From Amoebophrya sp. A120 (Eukaryota; Sar; Dinophyceae; Syndiniales; Amoebophryaceae): a stretch of DNA of 64,000 nucleotides. Below the pieces are notes generated by a model that was not told the origin of the DNA, did not search any database, and worked only from the letters and a program-made list of their open reading frames with translations. The stretch's first letter is position 1, and the number at the start of each line of letters is the position of its first letter. Shown in pieces: positions 55,490 to 64,000 of this stretch. The translations under genes were made by a program, and so were the position numbers. Location of the stretch: positions 3,611,706-3,675,705 of the forward strand of contig CAJINV010000001.1 in NCBI GenBank assembly GCA_905178155.1, given 5' to 3'.

Positions 55490-58400
55490 ATGCTCGTTTA
55501 CAGCACGGCCAGCTCGTCTTCTTCCTCCGGGACCCCGGGTGCGGGATCTCGCGGGGCGTTCGGGGTCCTCGAGAGTAATCTGCCTTCCAACGGAACATCA
55601 GCAAGCGGGTTGCGGGAAGCGGCTCGGCTGGCCGATGTGCTGAAGGAGAAGGATCTGGAGATTGCGAGGCTGGAAGCGAAGTTAGCAAGACAGGACCGCG
55701 CGCTGCAGGCGTTGCGCCAACAGCAACTCGAGTCCGAACTGTACGCCGCCGCGCGGGAGGTGGTTCTGCAGAGCAACTCGACCTCCAGTTTCGGCGACAG
55801 CACGAAGCAGGCCGCGGAACAATCCTCCTCAACAGCGAGCCTCAGTTCCCTCGACCGGTCACTCGCGCCCGCAGCCGAGCGGACCAGAACGCAGGCGAGG
55901 ATCCGGCAAGAACAGCTGCTGAAAAGCAAGGTGGCCAACGCCGCCCTGGCCGCGAACGCCGGAGGTGCGAAGCTGCCCGCGCGGGTGCAGTGTGAGCGCT
56001 TCCGCACGGGTGCGTGCGTTTCAAACGAAGTTTTTCGGCCGCCCGAGGGGCAGACGCTGCAGACGCGGTCGCAAGAGTACCTGGGGCTGGTGGACCTGGG
56101 CGCGCCCCAACCGGTTTTTTTCTCCGAGGTAAGGAAAGAAAGCCAGGTGATCGATCCAGAAGATCGGTTGTCCGATGAAAAGAAGAGCACCAAAAGCGAG
56201 AGCGGTAATAGTACTACGACTAGAGCTGACATCAAAAATGCGGCTTCTCCGCCTGCTGCCGAGGGGCAAGAAGAACGGGCGACGCTCCATCCTCGCAAAA
56301 CAGGACGTGGCAGTACACTGCGCTCGAGCGTGCAGGAGCGAGAGGATGCGAGTGCGACAACAGAGGTTCCAGCAGGAGCACCTTCGATTCGAACAAGCGG
56401 TAGTATTTCCTCCGCCTCCGCGTCCGGAAAAACCACTCTCACCGAGCCAGCGCGAGAGGATGTACAGAGCTACCCGTCACAATTGAGTCTGTTAGTCGAC
56501 CTTCATTCACGATTTCGCTGTCTAATGCACCAAAACGCGCTGTCGCGAGAGGGCGCCACGCAAGCAATCGAAGCGGCTGAAAATGCCGCTGCTGTAGACG
56601 GAGATGACATGAAAGAGCGAAGAAATACAGATGCGCCTTCGCCGAGTGCGCAGCAGGTGGCTAGTAGTACACTGGAAGGACAAAAAGAGCAGGACGACAT
56701 GATGAAACCGAAACCGAAAACCCTTTCCAGTCCTGCTGGAGCGAACGTTCGCAAAAATTCTTCGCCACTGAAAAATCCGGCATTGCGTGCGAGTGAAGAC
56801 AAGGGCTCACGGGAGGCTTTTGAGTGGCTGAAGCGCGAATACGTCAGTAGCCACTTCCGTGTGAAACTGCAGCCCCACCTATCAAAAGCAAAAATCCCCC
56901 CTCCCCATATCGAAAAGGTATGTTCCCGAGAATTTGTGTTGCTGATTTGAGGTCGCAAATCGCCTTTGTATTGCAAGAGAGCAAGGGCAGAAGCTTCCGC
57001 CCCACTATGGAAGCGATTTGTCATGCTTTTGGCCCTAAAAGTGACCCGCTTGCCATGCTGAACAACTAGACCCATACGCCCCTACCGAGCCTGGGGATCT
57101 GGCCGCAGTGCCTCTGTGCAATACAAGGCTGATTTGTGGTCACAAATCAGCATCACAAATTTCTGTTTTGATATGGGGAGGGGGGGTTTTTCATTTCGAT
57201 GCCACCCCTACTTCTCACATTTCCAGCGCGCGAAAAAGACTGTCACGCTTGATCCGCAAATATGCCAGAAAAAAACTATGTGAGTGTAAGTTTGTGATGC
57301 AGAAAGTGCAAAACTGTATACACTTGTCATGATGGATCTGCGTCATAGGCTACTTTCATAGGTGTTTCCATGTACTAGCTGCGCATGACAGGTTTTCCCT
57401 GTAATGCAAAGCGAATTTGTGATGCTGCTCTTCCTACGAACCTACACTTACACAGTTTTTTTCCTGGATAGCAAATCAAGGCCGAGATGCAGCGGTTGGG
57501 GACCGGTTTGTGCGCCCTCCAGCTTGACGAGCAGCAGATGAACGGAGGCGATTCTTCAGAAAGGCACACGGTAAGAAACGATAGCAAAGCACAACCTTCA
57601 TCTGAGGAGCCCGCGTCCAAGGCGCCAATGATTCCAGGCCGCTTCTCGTTTTTCGTTTCTTCAAGCCCGTTCCATGATGCGGAGAAAACTACGGCCGCGC
57701 AAGAAGAACACTCAGGTGCAGTGACTGGGCAGCAGAGCATGTCGGGAAGAAAAAAAACCATCTCCGTGGCACCGAAACCATTTTTGCACTTGCTCGAGCC
57801 TCCAAACCCAAGGACGCCAGAAAAAGAAGGCACAAGAAGCCGAGCTTTTCGACCACGAGATGTTGAAACGGATGTGCCCGCGACTGACGCCCAAGACGGA
57901 AGAACCGATAGCGCAACACAAGCAAGCTCTACGAGAGCGACAGACACACCTTCGTATGGGCAGGGAGATGCCAGAAGCAGCGGGAAAAATAGGTCTAGCT
58001 TTTCGAATTCATCCATCGGGCTGTGGCGACAAGCCGAGGAACTTCTCGCGGACGAGCTTCGATTTTTGGTTCGTGAGTGCCCGTGCTCGGAAAACTACAA
58101 TGTTCCCCCCGCGGACGTCTTAGAAACGCTAGACACCGCTGTCACCTTTCTGGCCGCGATCCTGGAGCTCCCTCCAGAGTTTCTCAACGATACTTCTAGC
58201 AGGCAAACGGGTTATTTTCAGGAGGAAAAGATTGATTGCCAGCGGAACAAAAACCATACTGCAAAGAACCTGCTTTCCGAACAATCTGACGGGGTATTTT
58301 TACTAGACGAGCTTTTGGAGGACGTGGAGCCCGGCATTTCAGATTTCGTCGCTTCCGCAGAAGATGGAGACCGTTTTCCCTTTCTGCAACCGACGCCGGA

Positions 58401-58845
58401 GCAGGCACGAACGAGAATGAAGAGTCGAAAGACCAACGAAAATGACACCACAACTGGTACAAGATCGAAAACGAAGGCAGATGTTGACCAGCAAATAAGC
58501 AAAGCGAAGAACAGTGCTCACCTTCCTGGGCACCAGTTTTCCCCTAGTAAGAAACCAAGTTTCGACTTTTCACCGGGAAAACGAGCTATGTCCAGCACTT
58601 CAAAAGCGAAGAAAAACTACCCCCGCGTGCCCGCCGGCACGGATGCGCTGTGCGAGGTTTTGATTCACTGCATATCGTTGGCGCTCCCAACGAAAGAAGA
58701 CCAGGAGAAGCTACAAAGACTATTGCAGCTTGTCAACGCCAACATATCTCACAACGAAAACGACACTACGCGTCTGGGCAAAACTGGCTACCTGTTGTCA
58801 TTGTTTGAAATCGCGCTAGCAGAAGCAGGCAGAGCAGGCGTCTGA
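55490..58845 (+). CDS. unrecognised protein carrying two TIR introns
   Basis: Exons 55490-56879, 57207-57259 and 57475-58845 (element-based model) give 937 aa and a TGA stop. The N-terminus is Ser/Gly-rich, then a coiled coil at about 45-90 (VLKEKDLEIARLEAKLARQD). A long low-complexity stretch is followed by YPSQLSLLVDLHSRFRCLMH and EAFEWLKREYVSSHFRVKLQ. The 53-nt middle exon encodes PYFSHFQRAKKTVTLDPQ and the last exon begins IKAEMQRLGTGLCALQLDEQ. A helical block lies near the C-terminus (AEELLADELRFLVRECPC, VTFLAAILELPPEFL). No family was recognised. For the first intron a GT-AG alternative (56918-57226) is also in frame and keeps the left TIR as coding sequence. The second intron has no good GT-AG choice. 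Confidence 0.65.
56880..57201 (+). mobile_element. TIR element, introner-like, intron 1
   Basis: The element is flanked by CCACC (56875-56879 and 57202-57206). Ends are inverted repeats of about 70 bp with small gaps: left TATCAAAAGCAAAAATCCCC..., right the complement of ATCGAAATGAAAAACCCCC...; both continue through CTCCCCATATC, AATTTGTG and GCTGATTTG. It contains TTTGTCATGC, also seen in the element at 28119. Its removal leaves exons in frame. A GTATGT donor inside the left TIR offers a canonical alternative. Confidence 0.8.
57260..57474 (+). mobile_element. TIR element, introner-like, intron 2
   Basis: A 215-nt intron flanked by CAA (57257-57259 and 57472-57474). The left end is ATATGCCAGAAAAAAACTAT...; the complement of the right end is CTATCCAGGAAAAAAACTGT.... 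The following 18 bases match closely (GTGAGTGTAAGTTTGT against GTAAGTGTAGGTTCGT). It contains TTTGTGATGC twice. A TGA in the left TIR forces removal. GTGAGT inside the TIR is in a phase with no matching acceptor, so the joint is probably non-canonical. Confidence 0.8.
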
Positions 58846-59501
58846 CGCTATAGTACTTTCCAGCTTTTAGTACAAGAATAGAGCAAAATCAAAATCAGTG
58901 CCTGTTGCTTGTTTCATCAACATCCTGGTATGCGAGTTGTAGTGTTCTTTTTTTCATCCGAAAAAAAAAAGAATCGCGCATGGATCCTCCCGTAGTATAT
59001 TTTTGTACATGTTGTGTCGAACCGTTCTCGATCCGTAACCGTTTGGACGTTGTGGAGCTGGTATTTTTCCTCCAAGCTCCCTCCTGCCAAGCTCTGTCCG
59101 TTTTATGTATGACGCGCATTTACATAATTGTGCATTTGGCATTGTGTGCAGCAAGCGATTTTCGTCCTTCATGTGGTGGCGGTTCTGTACTATGTATTTC
59201 GGTTGACAGCTTTTGTTTTTTGATATACCTGTACGTCTAGGTCTAACTGTACTTCTGCGTGCCTTTGTTTTGGTTCCGTTCGTGTGTGTGTGGTGTCCAC
59301 CTCGGCACGGCCCATGGCTATTCAATTGCTATCCCATGAAAGAGTGCGACGATCTCCTTCTTTTTTGTAGATGTTGTTCTTTCCTGACCTGGTGATCGAT
59401 CGTTTTCTAAATCTGTATTGCGACTAACCATTCTTTCATCATCAAGTTCTTTGAAGGTTTCGAGAGGCGGTCGAAAATAACGCAGAATATAGTATTTCAA
59501 C
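58846..59501. other. intergenic region
   Basis: No gene seen; T-rich in places. No element identified. Confidence 0.45.
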
Positions 59502-61886
59502 ATGGAGGTCGGTCCGATCCCCTCACACCTGATCGGGAACGCCGACGTGGCGAAACATAAAGAGGAGGCAGATAAGTACAATGCGATTATCAGCCAGCTG
59601 CTGGAGGACGACGTTATCGATTGCACCGCAGACGACCTGAAGGAAGACAACCCCCACCGAGGCCCGTTTTTGCGGCACATGGAGGAGAAAGCCCGATCTA
59701 GAGTGTACTTGCCCGACCCCCCCGGGGGGGCGCTATCCGGGAGCACGAGTGCCGCGTCGAAGATGACAACAACTTCCGCCAGTGCAGCGCAGGCCTCGAA
59801 GGACAACATTCATGCCAACATTCTGCGTACGCTGGTGGCGAATTCGAATCTCAGTACGAATTCCAGCGGCGATCCCGTGCTGGTTCCGAAACCGAAGATA
59901 AAGACTGCTAGTACAACCGGCAGTTGTGTGAACGACAAAGAAAACAACAATGCAATGGTCAACAATGTTGGTTCTGAACAAAGTAAGAACTCGGACAAGA
60001 ACGCGAAAGCCGGCAGTGGTTCCGAGCAAAAGAAAACTCCGTCTAAAAAAACAAAGGGAAAAAATTCGTCCTCCTCGTCCAAAAAATCTGCGGAGAAGGA
60101 GGACAGTGGCTTATTAACGGGGCAGGAAAAGGAAGACAAAGAAAAACCCTCAACCGAAGACTGCATCAAGAACTGCTCGCCAGAGGCCGCGCGCTGGGCG
60201 ATCAATGCAATCTTGCGGAAAGCAAGTACGGCTTAGTTATTCATGACTTTTGGGCCTACACTTTCTTGCGCTTTGTATAAACGATAAAGATCAGTCTTCT
60301 TGAAGATTCGTTCTTTGACTTCTTGCGTTAGGTGACCTAAGACGGTGTGAAGGAAAGCTTCTGATTTTTTTTCTCCAGGTGGGATGGGAACCAACTTTAT
60401 CTTCTTGAACGATTTCAACAACAAATCGGTAGAAGCTGCTGCTCTGGATGAGCCACGGTAAATCATTTTTGTTTTTCTTCGTTCGATTTTTTGAGCACAA
60501 TTGCGCCAGAAGCCATTGCTGCTTACCTTCATGATAAATTTGCATGCTGGGGGGGAGACATAAGGAGTCGGGACTGATGCACCTGAATGTACTGCTCACA
60601 TTTCAATGTAGGATTTTGCACAAAGACAGTTCCACTTTGTACCGATGAAGATGCTAACGCAATAAAAATGGTCTTTAGGAATTCGGCAGAGTCGCTGGGT
60701 ATGGGCCGTGCTGTGGACACTTTGAAGTGGAGTATGTACCAGAGTGAAGACGCGAGTGTACCGGAAAGCAAGAACGCTACCGCGGGGGAGCAAGACCGAA
60801 AGAAGGGCGGGGGAGCGTCAAAAACCGGAAGCGGAACCAGCAAAACCTCGTCCGGTGGTAACGGTGGGACCATTAAGCAGGACGGGAAAGCCTCCACTAA
60901 CAGCAGTAAGAACAAGAAGAAGAAAACCAACCGGCGCATCACCCGCGCGAAGCAGCTGGAGCAGTCCGCGCTGCTCGAGTCTATGTCCACCACGGCCGAT
61001 AACAGCTCTGCCGGTGCGAGCCCGGCGGAGTCGGAATCGCGGCCAACCACGCTGCTGTCCGGCGTGGGGGGCAACGGCGCGTCGCTAGTGTTGGAGGACC
61101 AGGAGGGTCGTGGCGACGGTTTATTCCAGCCCAAGTTGTCGCAGCGGCAAAAGAAGAAGTTCGCGGCGACAAAGGGCATGGACTTGGCCCAAACGTTGGA
61201 CTCCATAGCGAAGGAATTTCGCAAATCCCAGGAGAAAGCGCAGAAGAAAAATTCGGAAAAACAGGGGGAGGAAGTAGACGGGATTAATAACGCGTCGAGA
61301 ACGACCACAGTGCTGACAGTGGCGGAGGACAAGGAAAACGTGACTCCGGAGGCTGACCTGTCGAAAGAACGTAGTACCGCGGCCGAAAATAGTAATTCTA
61401 GTACAACCGAGGAGAAGAAATCACAACCAGCTTGCGCCGCGGAAGATGGAAAACCAAAAACTACGTCGGTCTCGTCCAGTATCACGACGGAAAGGACGGA
61501 GCAGAGTCAAGTTTTGCAGGAGAAAACCGAGATGACGAGAAACAGCGACGAGCCCGACGTTTCCAGCGTTCCGAACGGCGAAGAGCTCATCGAGAAGGCG
61601 TTAGAAGGCGACAAAATCGGTATAAAAACATTGTTGCATGACTGTAAAAATCATATATGTGTTCTTCGGTAAGATTTTTTACTGCAAGTGCAAACGAGCA
61701 AAAAAGTATTTTTTTGCATGAAGTTTTTACTACACGTACGCACGTACTATGAGCACGCCTTTTCTTCTTACCAACTTCAAAAAAATCACACCAGCCCAAG
61801 CTCTGTGCAAAAGCAACAAGGTGCTGTTGGCCGCAATCCGGTTTCGCAAGGGGGCTGCGGCTGCAGCTGCACGAGCTGGCAAATGA
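59502..61886 (+). CDS. Lys/Ser-rich protein, unrecognised, 607 aa
   Basis: Three exons: 59502-60225, 60612-61619 and 61795-61886, with GT-AG introns of 386 and 175 nt (both phase 1) and a TGA stop. The N-terminal 75 residues look ordered (HLIGNADVAKHKEEADKYNA, LLEDDVIDCTADDLKEDNP). A Lys/Ser/Asn-rich linker is followed by CIKNCSPEAARWAINAILRK, CTDEDANAIKMVFRNSAESL, a second basic linker with KNKKKKTNRRITRAKQLE, LSQRQKKKFAATKGMDLAQT, and a helical end EELIEKALEGDKIAQALCKS, then an Ala-rich tail. No domain recognised. The basic linkers could be nuclear-localisation or RNA-contact segments, but nothing is specific. The last exon is supported by a continuous helix pattern across the joint. Confidence 0.6.
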
Positions 61887-62797
61887 AGGCAGCCGGGATG
61901 TGTTTGCTCGTTTTCATCACTAGAGTAGATGTGATCAATTTTTTTACAACAACCTTCCTCACGTTTCTACTGTACTTACCTTTATTTACACCCGGCACGG
62001 GCCATCATTGTTAACTGTCTTCGAGTTCGATGCGAAAATTGAGCAAAACTTGCAGTGTATCAAAGTTCAAAATGAAATTTGGCCGGCTGAGTGGTTCTTC
62101 AACTACATACGTGAATACACCAATTACTAAATGCGGGAACAATATTTACAGCAGCCGTAGCAGAACTAAAATGAATGTAAGGTGTCTACTACTTGTTTGC
62201 GCCTAAGGAACCACGACTATCACCGCACCGCTTGTGAGTACTACAGCTTTCATGCCGTCTTGTCGTTTTGATTTGATGTCGAAGATGAAGTTTTTAGTCA
62301 TTTTGCCAGCTATTCGAGGAACAGGTCATGTTCCAAGCAGAACTGTGCGTGCTCGTAATCGTCGCAAGTTCCACTTTGTTTGCCCGATCGGTCCTCGTGA
62401 AAAACGACATTGGGAACAGTCCGAAGATGTCGGTCTTTTGTCTCCGTTGTCATTGTTGGTGCAGTCGTTATTGATAATCTCTATCATTACCATTAGAGGC
62501 GGTATCGTCGTGATTAGTCTCAGTCGTCAAGCCCTAAGGCACACTCTGTCGTGATCGTGCAGATTTTCGCAAAAGTAAACTAAAAATTTGTGATGTTTAC
62601 TGACCTTTACCAGCAATGAATGAGATTTGATTCGTGACATTTCATCAGCAGGCCGTGTATTTTTTTGAAGGTTGGGAATGAGGCCGCACACGTATTTCTG
62701 TCAGGTCGAGGCGTTCCGAAATTGAAATATTTCAGTCCGAAAGTTACTAGTACACTTACATCTTTATCCTGGTCATCCTCACGACTGACTCAAAAGT
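61887..62797. other. intergenic region
   Basis: No supported gene. The open frame at 62234-62554 has no family features. Confidence 0.45.
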
Positions 62798-63955
62798 ATG
62801 GACACGACTAGTACACAGCCTCAAGGCGGGCCGTTTTTCTGGCTGCTTCTAAGCGGCGAAGCGGAGCAGTATGTGCGTGCGATGGGCGAGAGAGATGATA
62901 GTACAACGAGCAACGAGGGAAGCGGCGCAGCAGAGTGGCGTCAGGACCCCGCGGACGGTCGTTTCTACACTCTCGCCGAGACCATTGCATTCTACCGAGA
63001 CCAACTGGCGGACCTGACGGAAGCGAATGAAGCAGCCATTCAGGAAGAAGACATCTTCGCTTACTATCAAGCGGAGATGCGTCCGTGGGAAGGCCCGGCG
63101 ACGCGGGCGGAGCTGGAACGAGACGTGAGAGCGCTTCTGCAGTTGCCGGAAGAGTTACAGGATTCGCTATTGACGAACCTGTGCAGTGTCGTGCCCGCGG
63201 GTGTCAAGCTGGCCGAAAAGTTGGAAGCGGCTTTGACCTCCGTTTCTGTCTCTAGCAGTCATGGCGTCCGGGAGCAGGCTTCTTCTTCGAAGGCATCTTC
63301 TTCGTTGCATGTTGCCCCGCTTTGCTCGTCGGAGGTGGACCAACCTTTTCTAGTTTTGGATGAAAACGTGGTAAACGCTACGTTTCTTCCGGCTGAAGGC
63401 CACTTGACGGTCCGGGAATTAGCTTTGGAAGCCAGCAGTCTGGTACAACCGACGAGCGTGCCTTTGCTTACTGCAAATCAAGCCCGGGGGACCACAAGCT
63501 CACCGGTCGTGCGCAAGATCGAAGATGGGGTCGTGAGCGGGACGGGGCAGGATAGTAACCTGGAGGCCATGGTTAATATTTCCTCTAGAACACCGATTCT
63601 GGCCTATTACCCAGAAAACAGAGCTGCATCGGCAAGCGGAAGCAAGCAAGGTGATGTTAAGCAGAGCATTGCCTTCAACCTGGCGGATGCGGAGGTGGAA
63701 CGCGAGGCGGTTTCAGGGAAAATCGCAGCGGCGGACTTGGCGGACGCCAGTCTCACCGCGACGCGCGCGTTAGCTTCTGGCGTCGCGTCGCAGCTGCAGC
63801 CAAGCGAGGATGATCCCGGAGTGCAGACCGCGATGCTGCGGCGCAACACGGCGCGGGGCGCAGCAAGCGTTGTGATGTTCGGGGGCGCGCAGCGAGTGAA
63901 AAGCTCGCGAGCATCGTCGTCGGAAGACGGAACCTCGGTATTGTACTTACAATAA
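62798..63955 (+). CDS. hypothetical protein, 385 aa
   Basis: Single exon from ATG 62798 to TAA 63953-63955. The first 150 residues look ordered: GGPFFWLLLSGEAEQYVRAM, then WRQDPADGRFYTLAETIAFY, IQEEDIFAYYQAEMRPW and RALLQLPEELQDSLLTNL. The rest is Ser/Ala/Val-rich. No TM, signal peptide or cysteine motif. The family is not recognised. It is supported by length, codon-like composition and a clean start. Confidence 0.65.
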   Translation: MDTTSTQPQGGPFFWLLLSGEAEQYVRAMGERDDSTTSNEGSGAAEWRQDPADGRFYTLAETIAFYRDQLADLTEANEAAIQEEDIFAYYQAEMRPWEGPATRAELERDVRALLQLPEELQDSLLTNLCSVVPAGVKLAEKLEAALTSVSVSSSHGVREQASSSKASSSLHVAPLCSSEVDQPFLVLDENVVNATFLPAEGHLTVRELALEASSLVQPTSVPLLTANQARGTTSSPVVRKIEDGVVSGTGQDSNLEAMVNISSRTPILAYYPENRAASASGSKQGDVKQSIAFNLADAEVEREAVSGKIAAADLADASLTATRALASGVASQLQPSEDDPGVQTAMLRRNTARGAASVVMFGGAQRVKSSRASSSEDGTSVLYLQ

Positions 63956-64000
63956 ATACGAATTGTTCATCAAAGTAGCTGATCTTGAGGTTGAGTCTAT
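63956..64000. other. 3' flank to window end
   Basis: 45 bp after the last stop codon; nothing to annotate. Confidence 0.5.

Noticed and set aside
57239-57474. Canonical donor GTCACG at 57242 for intron 2 of the 55490 gene
   Set aside because: It is in phase but a poor donor and would delete TVTLDPQ while leaving the clear TIR boundary and CAA duplication unexplained.

Overview
The window looks like nuclear DNA of a protist alveolate, most probably a dinoflagellate-lineage parasite of the Amoebophrya (Syndiniales) type. Three kinds of evidence point there. Every gene I can support lies on the + strand. The genes are compact and multi-exon, separated by about 0.5-2.5 kb. At least two introns, and probably three, are short elements with terminal inverted repeats (TIRs) and target-site duplications (TSDs) that cannot be cut at GT-AG; invasive intronic elements with non-canonical splice sites have been described in Amoebophrya. 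The organism is an inference. No rRNA, tRNA, CRISPR or prokaryotic operon was seen. TGA is a normal stop in about half of the genes.

Layout. 1-3058 is repeat-rich: two TTCTCGG minisatellites with a shared 3' flank, copies of a dispersed repeat of about 70 bp, and a diverged 54-bp repeat family. The last exon of an off-window gene (552-823) sits inside it. 3059-4149 encodes a cold-shock-domain protein. 4757-7304 is mostly empty. 7305-9643 encodes a protein with three B-box zinc fingers between two WW-like segments. 11082-14959 encodes an Eps15-type protein with three EH domains. 15895-24249 is a cluster of four related small CxxC plus single-transmembrane proteins, interrupted by a DUF218 membrane enzyme. 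25472-25994 is a small unknown gene. 26555-29757 encodes a PIAS/Siz-type SP-RING SUMO ligase candidate. 30891-42311 is a giant unrecognised gene with an in-frame TGA. 43329-47468 holds two glycosyltransferase domains, probably one Golgi protein split by an 876-bp in-frame insert between perfect 57-bp repeats. 48123-53299 encodes a long coiled-coil protein with a BBOF1-like segment. 54088-54969 is Mpv17/PMP22-like. 55490-58845 is an unrecognised gene carrying two TIR introns. 59502-61886 and 62798-63955 are unrecognised.

The genes do not form one pathway. Themes are endocytosis (EH protein), Golgi N-glycan processing (glycosyltransferases), SUMO ligation and possible ciliary or basal-body structure (B-box/WW and coiled-coil proteins). 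The best candidates for undescribed biology are the CxxC-TM gene cluster and the TIR introns. Exon coordinates were derived by hand from reading frame, splice dinucleotides and paralogue comparison; none is confirmed by transcripts.
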